Source: Paracoccus sp. MA (GTDB lineage: Bacteria; Pseudomonadota; Alphaproteobacteria; Rhodobacterales; Rhodobacteraceae). Taken from it: a DNA stretch of 64,000 bases. Positions 1-8,727 of this stretch are shown here, in pieces. Every line of letters begins with the position of its first letter. Position 1 is the first letter of the stretch. The notes beneath the pieces are model-generated. The model was given only the letters and a program-made list of their open reading frames with translations, had not been told where the DNA came from and did no database searches. The stretch lies in the NCBI RefSeq assembly GCF_020990385.1, contig NZ_CP087598.1, positions 1,865,001 through 1,929,000 of the forward strand, written 5' to 3'. Made by a program: the position numbers and the translations under genes.

Positions 1-1
1 C

Positions 2-742
2 GTGATCCTGAACAGCCCGATGAATTACAACGCGCTCTCCACCGCGATGATCGATGCGCTGTCGGATGTGCTGGATGAGATCGCGGCGAATGACGGCATC
101 CGCGTGGTGGTTCTGGCCGCGCGCGGCAAGGCCTTCTGCGCCGGGCACGACCTGCGCGAGATGCAGGGCGCGCGCAATGACGAGGACGACGGCCGCGCCG
201 CCTATGGGCGGCTGTTCTCGCGCTGCGCCGAGATGATGCAGAAGCTGCCCGCCCTGCCCCAGCCGGTCATCGCCGAGGTGCAGGGCATCGCCACCGCCGC
301 GGGCTGCCAGCTGGTCGCCAGCTGCGACATGGCCGTGGCGGCCGAGGACGCGCGATTCGGCGTGAACGGGGTCAATATCGGGCTGTTCTGCTCGACGCCG
401 ATGGTGGCGCTCTCGCGCGCCATCCCGCCGCGCGCCGCCTTCGAGCTGCTGGTGACGGGCGAGTTCATGGACGCGGCCCGGGCGCGCGAACTGGGCCTGA
501 TCAACCGCGTCGCCGCGTCCGAGGCGCTGGAGGCCGAGACGATGGCGCTGGCCCGGCTGATTGCCGGGAAACTGCCCGCCGCCGTGCGCATGGGCAAGCG
601 CGCTTTCCATGTCCAGCACAGCCTGGGTCTGGCCGAAGCCTATGAGGTCGCCGGCGCAGTGATCTGCGAGAACATGCTGCTGCCCGAGACCGCCGAGGGC
701 ATCCAGGCCTTCCTAGAGAAACGGCCGCCGAACTGGGACTAA
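2..742 (+). CDS. Enoyl-CoA hydratase/isomerase family protein, ECHDC3-like (5' end cut)
   Basis: Crotonase-fold protein acting on an acyl-CoA thioester. The window opens inside the gene, so the N-terminus is missing; 246 residues remain and the first readable codon is unlikely to be the start. The two oxyanion-hole segments are visible: GKAFCAGHDLREM at about residues 42-54 and a GIATAAGC segment near 95-102. The region that carries the catalytic glutamates in true enoyl-CoA hydratases (PE...PGAGG) reads GVNIGLFCSTPM instead. That matches the ECHDC3 subgroup and argues against ordinary crotonyl-CoA hydration. The gene converges on ccdA with a 4-base overlap. Family assignment is firm; the substrate is unknown. 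Confidence 0.85.
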   Translation: MILNSPMNYNALSTAMIDALSDVLDEIAANDGIRVVVLAARGKAFCAGHDLREMQGARNDEDDGRAAYGRLFSRCAEMMQKLPALPQPVIAEVQGIATAAGCQLVASCDMAVAAEDARFGVNGVNIGLFCSTPMVALSRAIPPRAAFELLVTGEFMDAARARELGLINRVAASEALEAETMALARLIAGKLPAAVRMGKRAFHVQHSLGLAEAYEVAGAVICENMLLPETAEGIQAFLEKRPPNWD

Positions 743-1491
743 CCCAGTGCCGCCAGCCAGGGAAAGGTCTCCAGCAGCCAATAGGCGAAGGCCGGGAAGG
801 CTCCGGTCAGCAACGCCACGCCGACCACGACCAGCAGCCCGCCCATGATGCGCTCGATCAGCTTCAGATGCGGCTTGATGCGGTTCATCAGGCCGATGGC
901 CCGGTTGATGAAGATGGCCGACAGCAGGAAGGGGATGCCCAGCCCCAGCGCATAGACCGCCAGCAGCGCCGTGCCCTTGCCCATCGCGCCGCCAGTCGCG
1001 GCCAGCGACAGGATCATGCCGAGCTGCGGCCCGATGCAGGGCGTCCAGCCGAAGGCGAAGGCCAGGCCCAGGACATAGGCCCCCAGCGCGCTGCCGCCCC
1101 GCTCCTGCGTGTCGATGCGCGCCTCGGCATCCAGGAAGGGGATGCGGATGAGGTGCAGGAAATGCAGGCCCAGCAGGATCACCACCACCCCGGCGCCCCG
1201 CGCCAGCAGATCCTGCCACTGCAGGAACATCCGCCCGAAGGCCGAGGCCGCCATGCCCATCAGCAGAAAGACCGTGGACAGGCCCATGACGAAGAACAGC
1301 GCCGGCACCACGGCGCTGCGCTCGCCCGATTTCAGCCCCCCGACCCCGACCCCGGTCATATAGGCCAGATAGGGCGGCACGATCGGCAGCACGCAGGGCG
1401 ACAGGAAGGACAGGATCCCGGCCAGCAGCGCGACCGTCGCGGCGGGCAGGAAGGCGGCATCTGCTAGCTCGATTCCCAACATGGCCGGCAC
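739..1491 (-). CDS. ccdA: Cytochrome c biogenesis protein CcdA
   Basis: Inner-membrane thiol:disulfide transporter (DsbD-beta/CcdA family, 250 residues). It passes electrons from cytoplasmic thioredoxin to periplasmic reductants, mainly for cytochrome c maturation. About six hydrophobic helices are evident. The two conserved redox cysteines sit in LSPCVLPIVPP (near residue 32) and GWTPCIGPQLG (near residue 150). The start codon at 1491 puts the first helix at the expected distance. A c-type cytochrome peroxidase lies at 38.5 kb, but no other ccm gene is adjacent. The 3' end overlaps the crotonase gene by 4 bases on the opposite strand. Confidence 0.93.
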   Translation of the reverse strand: MPAMLGIELADAAFLPAATVALLAGILSFLSPCVLPIVPPYLAYMTGVGVGGLKSGERSAVVPALFFVMGLSTVFLLMGMAASAFGRMFLQWQDLLARGAGVVVILLGLHFLHLIRIPFLDAEARIDTQERGGSALGAYVLGLAFAFGWTPCIGPQLGMILSLAATGGAMGKGTALLAVYALGLGIPFLLSAIFINRAIGLMNRIKPHLKLIERIMGGLLVVVGVALLTGAFPAFAYWLLETFPWLAALG

Positions 1492-1558
1492 CTTGGCGCA
1501 AGGAAAGGGCGCGGGAAAGCCCCGCGCCCGTCACTCTTTCGTGGAAGGCTGCGACAGA

Positions 1559-4186
1559 TCAGCCCAGGGACCACCAGCCGCGGCGCTTGGGACGCGGAGC
1601 CTCCTCGGCCATCACGGGCTCGGAAGCGGGTTGCGCTTCGGGCTCGGGCGCGATCTCGGCGGGCTCCTCGTCCGGTTCGGCTTCCACCGCAGCATCAGTG
1701 GCTTCGGCTTCGGCTTCGGCTTCGGCTTCGGCTTCGGCTTCGGGCAGATCGGCGGCCGGCGCCTCATCCGCAACAGGCTCGGCTGCAGACTGCCCCGGCG
1801 CGCCGGCTTCCGGTTCCGGCTCGGCCGGCCCGGTCTCGGCGGTCGCGGGCAGCTCTTCCGCCACGGGCTCGGCAGCGACCGGCTCGACCGGAGTCCCCTG
1901 GAGATCCACCACCTCCGCAGTCGCGACCGGCTCGGCCGCGGCGGCCTCCGCCTCGGCCGGCTCATCGGTCTTGCGGCGGCGCGAGCGGGTGCGTCGGCGC
2001 GGCTTCTCGGCCTCTTCCGCGACCGGCTCCGATGCGCTCTCGGCTTCAACCGGGGCCGCCGCCGTCACCTCGGCTTCCGCAGGCTGCTCGGCCTCCTCGG
2101 TTTCCGAAACCGCCTCCTCGCCGTCCTCGGCGTGATGCGTCTCGCCCTCGCCGTTCTTGCCGCCCCGGCGGCGACGGCGGCGGCGGCGGCGCTTGCCGCC
2201 ATTCTCGCCATCGCTGCCCTCGGCACGGCCGTCCTCGGCATGATCCTCCTCGGCGGTCTCCTCGACCTCTTCCTCCTCGGCCGGCTCCTGATCATCGATC
2301 AGCGCCATCAGCCGGGCATCGACCGAGACCACCGGCGACACAATCTCGGGCACGTTGCGGGTGGCGGTCTTGAACTTCTCGATGGCGAAATCGGGCGAGA
2401 TCAGCGCCGGATCGGCCTCGACCCGGACCGAGAGACCATAGCGCGCCTCGATCGTGGCGATATGCTCGCGCTTGGCGTTCATCAGGAAATTGGCGACTGC
2501 GACCGGCGCCTTGACCAGCACCTCGCGCGAACGCTTGCGGGTGCCCTCTTCCTCGATGGCGCGAAGGATGGTCAGCGCCAGGCTGTCGTCCGAACGGATC
2601 AGCCCGGTGCCATGGCAATGCGGACAAGGTTGCGTGGTCGATTCCAGCATGCCCGGCCGCAGCCGCTGGCGCGACATCTCCAGAAGGCCGAAGCCCGAGA
2701 TGCGCCCGACCTGGATGCGCGCCCGGTCGGTCTTGAGCCGCTCCTTGAAGCGTTTCTCAACGGCGGCGTTGTTCTTGCGCTCCTCCATGTCGATGAAGTC
2801 GATGACGATCAGGCCCGCAAGGTCGCGCAGCCGCAGCTGGCGCGCGATCTCCTCGGCGGCTTCCAGGTTCGTCTTCAGCGCGGTTTCCTCGATCGAGCCT
2901 TCCTTGGTGGCCCGGCCCGAGTTCACGTCGATGGCGACCAGCGCCTCGGTCACGCCGATGACGATGTAGCCGCCGGATTTCAGCTGCACGACCGGGTTGA
3001 ACATGCCGCCCAGATAGCTTTCCACCTGATAGCGCGCGAACAGCGGCATCTGGTCAGTGTAATGCTTCACGTTCTTGGCATGGGACGGCATGATCATCTT
3101 CATGAAGTCCTTGGCCGTGCGATAGCCGCGCTCGCCCTCGACCAGAACCTCGTCGATCTCCTTGCTGTAGAGATCGCGGATCGTGCGCTTGATCAGGTCG
3201 CCTTCCTCATAGATCGGCGCCGGGGCGATGGACTTGAAGGTCAGTTCGCGGATCTGCTCCCACAGCCGCATCAGGTATTCGTAGTCGCGGCGGATCTCGG
3301 TCCGGGTGCGCTGGCTGCCGGCGGTGCGGATGATCAGCCCGGCGCCTTCCGGCACCTCCAGCTCGCTGGCGATCTCCTTCAGCTTCTTGCGGTCGGCGGC
3401 GTTGGTGATCTTGCGGGAAATCCCGCCGCCGCGCGCCGTGTTCGGCATCAGCACGCAATAGCGGCCGGCCAGAGACAGATAGGTGGTCAGCGCGGCGCCC
3501 TTGTTGCCGCGCTCCTCCTTGACGACCTGGACCAGCATGATCTGCCGGACCTTGATCACTTCCTGGATCTTGTAGCGGCGGGCGCGCGGCTTGCGGGGGG
3601 GCGAGATTTCCTCGGCCACGTCCTCTTCGGCGACGGATTCGATGCCGTCATCCTCGGTGGCTTCCTCGCCGCTTTCCTCGGCGCTGTCCGCAGCCGGTTC
3701 CGGCTCCGGCGCCGCGGCAGGCTCGGCGGCAAGGCCCTCGACCGGGGCAGCATCGCCCTCGGAGGGGTCCACCACGGCCATGCCGGCGATCTCGTCTGAA
3801 GCCAGCACGGCATCGCCGCTTTCGGCGGCGGCGGCCTTGGCCGGCTTGCGGCGACGGGGGCTGCGCTTTTTCTCACCCTCGTCGGCCTCGGCGGCGGCGG
3901 CCTGGCGCTCTTCCTCGATCAGCGCCTTACGGTCGGCGGCGGGGATCTGGTAATAATCGGGATGGATCTCGGCAAAGGCCAGAAAACCGTGGCGGTTGCC
4001 GCCGTAATCCACAAAGGCGGCCTGCAGCGAGGGTTCGACCCGCGTCACCTTGGCCAGGTAGATGTTGCCAGCAAGCTGCCGCTTGTTGACCGTCTCGAAA
4101 TCAAATTCCTCGACTTTGGTTCCATCGACCACGACAACCCGAGTTTCCTCGGAATGCGTGGCGTCGATCAGCATTTTCTTTGACAT
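1559..4186 (-). CDS. rne: Ribonuclease E
   Basis: Endoribonuclease and scaffold of the RNA degradosome. I place the start at 4186 (MSKKMLIDATHSEETRV), giving 875 residues; in-frame codons upstream translate to low-complexity sequence without similarity to the family. The N-terminal S1 domain is split by a long acidic and basic low-complexity insertion (about residues 105-210), as is common in alphaproteobacterial RNase E. The 5' sensor and DNase-I-like catalytic region follow (VAIDVNSGRATKEGS, VIDFIDM). Next comes the Zn-link CPHCHGTG. The C-terminal third is disordered, with Arg-rich blocks and a run of (Glu-Ala)7 encoded by a perfect six-base repeat. A 450-base gene-free stretch precedes it and may be a regulatory leader. 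Confidence 0.95.
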   Translation of the reverse strand: MSKKMLIDATHSEETRVVVVDGTKVEEFDFETVNKRQLAGNIYLAKVTRVEPSLQAAFVDYGGNRHGFLAFAEIHPDYYQIPAADRKALIEEERQAAAAEADEGEKKRSPRRRKPAKAAAAESGDAVLASDEIAGMAVVDPSEGDAAPVEGLAAEPAAAPEPEPAADSAEESGEEATEDDGIESVAEEDVAEEISPPRKPRARRYKIQEVIKVRQIMLVQVVKEERGNKGAALTTYLSLAGRYCVLMPNTARGGGISRKITNAADRKKLKEIASELEVPEGAGLIIRTAGSQRTRTEIRRDYEYLMRLWEQIRELTFKSIAPAPIYEEGDLIKRTIRDLYSKEIDEVLVEGERGYRTAKDFMKMIMPSHAKNVKHYTDQMPLFARYQVESYLGGMFNPVVQLKSGGYIVIGVTEALVAIDVNSGRATKEGSIEETALKTNLEAAEEIARQLRLRDLAGLIVIDFIDMEERKNNAAVEKRFKERLKTDRARIQVGRISGFGLLEMSRQRLRPGMLESTTQPCPHCHGTGLIRSDDSLALTILRAIEEEGTRKRSREVLVKAPVAVANFLMNAKREHIATIEARYGLSVRVEADPALISPDFAIEKFKTATRNVPEIVSPVVSVDARLMALIDDQEPAEEEEVEETAEEDHAEDGRAEGSDGENGGKRRRRRRRRRGGKNGEGETHHAEDGEEAVSETEEAEQPAEAEVTAAAPVEAESASEPVAEEAEKPRRRTRSRRRKTDEPAEAEAAAAEPVATAEVVDLQGTPVEPVAAEPVAEELPATAETGPAEPEPEAGAPGQSAAEPVADEAPAADLPEAEAEAEAEAEAEATDAAVEAEPDEEPAEIAPEPEAQPASEPVMAEEAPRPKRRGWWSLG
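1701..1742. repeat. Seven copies of a six-base repeat inside rne
   Basis: Seven uninterrupted gcttcg units on the plus strand, read as (Glu-Ala)7 in the C-terminal tail of RNase E. The unit is a multiple of three, so slippage would change tail length without breaking the frame. Confidence 0.9.
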
Positions 4187-4636
4187 GTTTCCGTCTTTCG
4201 GGCAGCCGCATCGGCCCGCACACTGGCGGGGGCAAGGTCCGGCTGCCGCATGAGAGGACAGCGAAGGCCGCGCCGCCAGCAGCAATCGCGGCGGTCAGGG
4301 TCTTGCCCTGCCGCCGTGCCCGATCAAGCTGCGTTGCGCGATCCATCGCGTCTGTTTACCTTTCTTGGCCCATCCCGCTTGCGTGGTCCGGGCTGCGATC
4401 ACGGATGCCCAGAGGCCCCTTGGGGCGTGGGCAGGATTTTCCGCGCGTGGCACCACCGGCACTTTTCAGGTGTCGCGGCTGGCTGGCGCGCTGCGAAACT
4501 GGCGAGGTCGAGCAACCATAAGTTGTGGCGCCCACCCTACTCGGGCAAGATAGCGGGGAAGGGCCCGCCGTTACAATGGGTTTTTCAGCCAAGGCCAGGA
4601 TTCGCCGATCCGGTCGACCTGCCGCCCTCCGCCCGC
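4187..4636 (-). other. Gene-free stretch, probable rne 5' leader
   Basis: 450 bases between the rne start and the stop of the DctD-like gene. In enterobacteria rne has a long autoregulatory leader, so this may be the equivalent; that is inference. On the minus strand a small open frame begins at 4346 (MDRATQLDRARRQGKTLTAA...). It runs into rne in another frame, with a basic N-terminus, a short hydrophobic stretch and an LSC box. It is preceded by AAAGGT rather far upstream. I do not call it a gene. No clear intrinsic terminator is visible for the regulator-kinase operon, which ends on the same strand just upstream of this stretch. Confidence 0.35.
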
Positions 4637-5962
4637 TCAGAGGTAGTCGCCCCGGCTCAGCCCGTATTTCGCCATCTTTTCGTTCAGCGTCCGGCGCGGC
4701 AGGCAAAGCTCGTCCATGACCGCGGCGATGCTGCCCTTGTGGCGGCGCATCGTGTTGTCGATCAACATCTTCTCGAAGCTTTCGACATATTCCTTGAGCG
4801 GCTTGCCCTCGGTCGTCGTCGCCTCCTGCGTATCCTCGCCGTCCGCCATCAGCAGCGAGGCGATCGAGCCCGAGCCGCGGCGGTTCTGCAGGACCGCGCG
4901 CTCGGCCACGTTGATCAGCTGGCGCACATTGCCCGGCCAAGGTGCCTGCAGCAGCTGCGCTGCCTCTTGCGCGGTGACCTGCGGCGGCTCGCAGCCGTAT
5001 TCCTCGGCGAATTGCTCGGTCATGCGGGTGAAGAGCGTCAGGATGTCCTCGCCGCGCGAGCGCAGGGGCGGCAGGGTGATCTTCAGCGCGGTCAGGCGAT
5101 AGAACAGGTCGGGCCGCAGCGAATCCTCGGCCCGGCGCCCCTCGCCGCGCGCGTTCGAGATGGCGATGATCCGCGTCTCGGCCGGGCTGCCCTGGTCGGC
5201 GATAAAGGCCAGCAGCCGCGCCTGCAGCGGGTCGGACAGCGCCTCGATATCCTCCAGGCACAAGGTGCCGCCGCGCGCCTCCTCGACGGCAGGCAGGCCG
5301 TTTTCGACCGGGCCGAACAGCTTCGCGGCCAGCACCTCGTCGTTATAGGCCGCGCAGGAGATCGGCACGAATTTCTTGCTGGCACGCGGCCCCACGGCAT
5401 GCAGCGCATGCGCCACCAGCGTCTTGCCGGTGCCGGTCTCGCCGTCGATCAGCACATGGCCGTCGGCCTGGCCCAGGTCCAGGATATCCTCGCGCAGCCG
5501 GTCCATCACCGGGCTGGCGCCGATCAGCTTGGACATGACCTGCTGGCCTTCGGAAAGGTCGCGGCGCAGGGCGCGGTTGTCCAGCGTCATGCGCCGGGCC
5601 TGGCTGGCCTTCTTGACCAGCTCGGTCAGGCGCTCGGGGTTGAAGGGCTTTTCCATGAAGTCCATGGCGCCGATCCGCATCGCCTCGACCGCCATCGGCA
5701 CGTCGCCATGGCCGGTGATCATGATGACCGGCAGGCCCGAATCGATGCCCATCAGCCGCTTGAGGAAAGCCATCCCGTCCATGCCCGGCATGCGGATGTC
5801 GGAAATCACCACGCCGGGCCAGTCCGCGCCGATCACCTTCAGCGCCTCCTCGGCGGTGGCAAAGGTCTCGGCGTCGAAGCCGGAAAGCGCCAGCCACTGG
5901 CTGATCGATTCGCGCATGTCGGGTTCGTCATCGACGACGGCTATCTTCAAAGTGCGGCTCAT
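4637..5962 (-). CDS. DctD-like response regulator with AAA+ domain lacking GAFTGA
   Basis: Response regulator of 441 residues. The receiver domain covers 1-120 with phosphoacceptor Asp55 (ISDIRMPG). The AAA+ domain covers about 145-370 with Walker A GETGTGKT at 174-181 and arginine-finger region RPDLFYRL. A Fis-type helix-turn-helix ends the protein (HKGSIAAVMDELCLPRRTL). The loop that should carry GAFTGA, the sigma-54 contact, is absent: LFGPVENGLPAVEEARGG passes directly to a Walker B that reads LCLEDIE instead of LFLDEIG. It therefore probably does not drive sigma-54 polymerase in the usual way. The gene lies 19 bases downstream of its likely partner kinase. No dct transporter genes are adjacent, so the target pathway is uncertain. 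Confidence 0.85.
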   Translation of the reverse strand: MSRTLKIAVVDDEPDMRESISQWLALSGFDAETFATAEEALKVIGADWPGVVISDIRMPGMDGMAFLKRLMGIDSGLPVIMITGHGDVPMAVEAMRIGAMDFMEKPFNPERLTELVKKASQARRMTLDNRALRRDLSEGQQVMSKLIGASPVMDRLREDILDLGQADGHVLIDGETGTGKTLVAHALHAVGPRASKKFVPISCAAYNDEVLAAKLFGPVENGLPAVEEARGGTLCLEDIEALSDPLQARLLAFIADQGSPAETRIIAISNARGEGRRAEDSLRPDLFYRLTALKITLPPLRSRGEDILTLFTRMTEQFAEEYGCEPPQVTAQEAAQLLQAPWPGNVRQLINVAERAVLQNRRGSGSIASLLMADGEDTQEATTTEGKPLKEYVESFEKMLIDNTMRRHKGSIAAVMDELCLPRRTLNEKMAKYGLSRGDYL

Positions 5963-5981
5963 GGGCCTTTACCTCTTTCCA

Positions 5982-7775
5982 TCATTCCGCCGCCAGCCGC
6001 GTCCCGGCCTTGCGGCCAGGATCGTGCAGCGGCAGCTCAAGCTCGAATACGGCGCCCCTGCCCCCTTCGTCCGAGGCGTTATGCGCCGTCAGTCGCCCCC
6101 CGAAATCCGCGGCGATGCCCGACGAGATCGCCAGCCCGAGACCGGTCCCCTCCCCAGGCTTCTTCGTGGTGAAGAAGGGTTCAAACAGATTTTCCAGGTC
6201 CGATACACCCGGCCCGTTGTCGCGCACGGACAAGAATGCGTGAGAGCCCGAGCTCACGGTGATCTCGATGGCCGGGTCGCGGATGCCCTTGATCGCGTCG
6301 ATGGCGTTGCGCAGCAGGTTGATGATGATCTGCTCCAGCCGGATGCGGTCGCAATAGACCATGACCGGATAGCGCGGGATATTGCGCTGCAAGCGGATGG
6401 TGCGGCTCCGCAGCTGCGGCTCCATCATCACCAGCGCGCTGGACAGCGCGGCACGCAGGTCCACCGGCTCGAAGGCCTCGCCACCCTTGCGGGCATAGGA
6501 TTTCAGCTGCCGGGTGATGGCGCCCATGCGCTCGACCAGGTCGTCGATGCGCTGGAAGCTGGACAGCGCCTCCTCGGCCCGGCCGCGCTGCAGCAGAAGC
6601 CGCGCCCCGGCCAGATAGGTCTTCATCGCCGCCAGCGGCTGGTTCAGCTCATGGCTGACGCCGGCCGACATCTCGCCCAGCGCGGCCAGCTTCGATGATT
6701 GCTGAACGGTCTGCTCGGCGACGCGCAGCTCTTTCTGCATGCGCTCGCGCTCGGCGATCTCGCGGGTCAGGCGCAGGTTCAGCGCCCGCAGATCGGCCGA
6801 TTCCCGCATCCAGGCCGCCGATTCCACCCGCGCCCGGCGCGACAGCAGATAGAACACCGCCGCCAGCAGGATGGCGAAGCCCATGATGACCATGGCCAGA
6901 ACCGCATTCACCCGCTCTCGCACCGATTCATAGGTGGTGAAGGCGATCATCTTCCAGCCGCGGAACGGGATGCGGGTCTCGGACTGCATCACGGCGCGGC
7001 CCTTGACATAGGCATCGGCCGGCGGCGCGGCCCAATCCGCCGTGACCTGGAAGGCCCGCGCGATGGCCGAGGGGGCCGAGCGCACCGCCAGCGCCTCGGG
7101 CAGGGTCAGGCCGCGCCAGCGCGGCTCGGTCGACAGGATGATCTGCCCGGCGCTGTCGGTGACCGCTATGGCGTCCGATATCCCGGCCCAGGACCGCACC
7201 AGCCGGAACAGATCGGCCCCGACCACCACCACGCCCAGCGTGCGCCCGTCCGACACGACGGTGCGGGAATAGGTGAACTCATAGGCGCCCTGCGGCGAGG
7301 GCGAGACGGTGAAGACCGTATCCTTGGACCGCAACGCCTCGACGAAGAACGGCTCCTGCACGTAATTGGTGCCGATCAGGTGGCGGTTGGTCGATCCGAC
7401 CACCCGACCCGAGGCGTCCAGCAGCTTGATCGAGGCCGCCGCAATCTCCTTCTGGGCCGAGATCAGCCGCGCCGAGGTTCCCGAGAAATCATTGCCCGAC
7501 AGGGCCGAGATCAGCGCCGGGTCGCGCGCCAGCAGCAAGGGCACCACCGAGGTGCGCTGCAGTTCCGACAGCAGGTTGCCGGTATACAGCGCCGAGCGCA
7601 GCTCGGTGCGCACGCGCGTCGTCTCGGAAAACCGCGCGGTCAACCAGGCATTGGTGAACCAGACCGTGCCCGCAGCCACGATCAGCAGCACGGCGATCGC
7701 GCCGCGCAGGCCCCAGCGACTGGTCATAGCCGCCCTGCCATCCGGGAATCCGGTGGAATCGTCTTCCTCTCGCAT
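5982..7775 (-). CDS. DctB-like sensor histidine kinase
   Basis: Membrane sensor kinase of 597 residues, cognate to the regulator just downstream. A first transmembrane helix lies near residues 24-46. A periplasmic double-Cache-like sensor region spans about 50-285 (YVQEPFFVEALR, TYSRTVVSDGRTLGVVVVGADL). A second helix lies near 292-313, followed by a short coiled coil. The HisKA box GEMSAGVSHELNQP carries phospho-accepting His375. The HATPase domain has the N box (INLLRNAIDAI), DNGPG and GTGLGL. This is the C4-dicarboxylate sensor architecture, but the ligand cannot be read from sequence. The start at 7775 has GGAGG close upstream; Met at 7727 is an alternative. Confidence 0.88.
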   Translation of the reverse strand: MREEDDSTGFPDGRAAMTSRWGLRGAIAVLLIVAAGTVWFTNAWLTARFSETTRVRTELRSALYTGNLLSELQRTSVVPLLLARDPALISALSGNDFSGTSARLISAQKEIAAASIKLLDASGRVVGSTNRHLIGTNYVQEPFFVEALRSKDTVFTVSPSPQGAYEFTYSRTVVSDGRTLGVVVVGADLFRLVRSWAGISDAIAVTDSAGQIILSTEPRWRGLTLPEALAVRSAPSAIARAFQVTADWAAPPADAYVKGRAVMQSETRIPFRGWKMIAFTTYESVRERVNAVLAMVIMGFAILLAAVFYLLSRRARVESAAWMRESADLRALNLRLTREIAERERMQKELRVAEQTVQQSSKLAALGEMSAGVSHELNQPLAAMKTYLAGARLLLQRGRAEEALSSFQRIDDLVERMGAITRQLKSYARKGGEAFEPVDLRAALSSALVMMEPQLRSRTIRLQRNIPRYPVMVYCDRIRLEQIIINLLRNAIDAIKGIRDPAIEITVSSGSHAFLSVRDNGPGVSDLENLFEPFFTTKKPGEGTGLGLAISSGIAADFGGRLTAHNASDEGGRGAVFELELPLHDPGRKAGTRLAAE

Positions 7776-7840
7776 GAGCCTCCGGCACCGCCCCCCATGG
7801 GGATCGATGCAGTCTAGTGCGCGAAGGGTCGCCGCTCAAG

Positions 7841-8509
7841 TCAGGCCGCGACAAGCTCCTGAACCAGCGAGGCGAACAGCCGCGCGCCATCGGTGCCGCC
7901 ATGCGCCGGATCGGCGGCACGTTCGGGATGCGGCATCATGCCCAGCACCCGGCGGTTTTCGGACAGCACCCCGGCGATATCCTCGACCGAGCCGTTGATC
8001 CCCGGCGCGTAGGTGAAGGCGATGCGGTCCTGATCCTTCAGCGCCGCCAGCCCCTCGGCATCGATCTGGTAATTGCCGTCGTGATGCGCGACCGGCACCC
8101 GGATCTCCTCGCCCGCCGCATAGGCCGCGGTGAAGGGGCTGGCCGAGGTCGCGACCCTCAGCACCACCTCGCGGCACAGGAAACGCAGGCCCGCATTGCG
8201 CATCAGGGCGCCGGGCAGCAGGTTCAGCTCGGTCAGCACCTGAAAGCCGTTGCAGATGCCCAGCACATAACCGCCGCGCGCCGCATGGACCTTGATCGCG
8301 CCGGCGATGGGCGAATGCGCGGCGATGGCACCGCAACGCAGGTAGTCGCCAAAGGAAAACCCGCCCGGCACCGCGACCAGATCCGTGCCGGCAGGCAGCG
8401 CCTCGTCCTTGTGCCAGACGCGCGCCACCGCGGCCCCCGCCTGCTCCAGTGCAATGGCCAGGTCGCGGTCGCAATTCGATCCGGGAAAGGTGATGACGGC
8501 AGCTTTCAT
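7841..8509 (-). CDS. purQ: Phosphoribosylformylglycinamidine synthase, glutaminase subunit PurQ
   Basis: Glutamine amidotransferase subunit of FGAM synthase (with PurL and PurS), step four of de novo purine synthesis. It begins [20 protein letters not shown] and is 222 residues long. The class-I glutaminase nucleophile Cys lies in [13 protein letters not shown], and the His/Glu part of the triad in MMPHPERA near the C-terminus. The start at 8509 is chosen because upstream in-frame codons are not conserved-looking. Neither purS nor purL is adjacent here; purS usually lies directly upstream, where icd is found instead. Confidence 0.95.
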   Translation of the reverse strand: MKAAVITFPGSNCDRDLAIALEQAGAAVARVWHKDEALPAGTDLVAVPGGFSFGDYLRCGAIAAHSPIAGAIKVHAARGGYVLGICNGFQVLTELNLLPGALMRNAGLRFLCREVVLRVATSASPFTAAYAAGEEIRVPVAHHDGNYQIDAEGLAALKDQDRIAFTYAPGINGSVEDIAGVLSENRRVLGMMPHPERAADPAHGGTDGARLFASLVQELVAA

Positions 8510-8646
8510 GGCGGGCCTCCGGGATAATGCCTCGCGCCTCCCATACTGCAAGCCGGCGCGACTGTTAAGCGGCTTTGCACGGCCGCCGGGCTACTTCGTT
8601 CCCAAAACACTCAAATCCCCGACACCCGCGCCCGCCCTTTTCACCG

Positions 8647-8660
8647 TTTCCCAAATACTC
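8647..8660 (-). repeat. Copy A of dispersed GAGTATTTGGGAAAC motif
   Basis: On the minus strand this reads GAGTATTTGGGAAAC. The same motif recurs at about 25300, 33581 and 42761, each time in a gene-free spacer. Confidence 0.55.
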
Positions 8661-8680
8661 ATGCGGCGCCGCCACAAGCG

Positions 8681-8708
8681 AAAAGGGCCGGGTCTGCCCC
8701 CGGCCCTT
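8681..8708 (-). terminator. Rho-independent terminator of icd
   Basis: A ten-base-pair stem (aagggccggg / cccggccctt) with a six-base loop, followed on the minus strand by a run of T. It lies 20 bases past the icd stop codon. Confidence 0.8.
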
Positions 8709-8727
8709 CGCAATCCTGCGCGACGGA

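Noticed and set aside
1481..3799. Long plus-strand frame with Gly/Phe/Arg repeats opposite rne
   Set aside because: The repeats are the reverse reading of the (Glu-Ala) tail of RNase E; no independent gene evidence.
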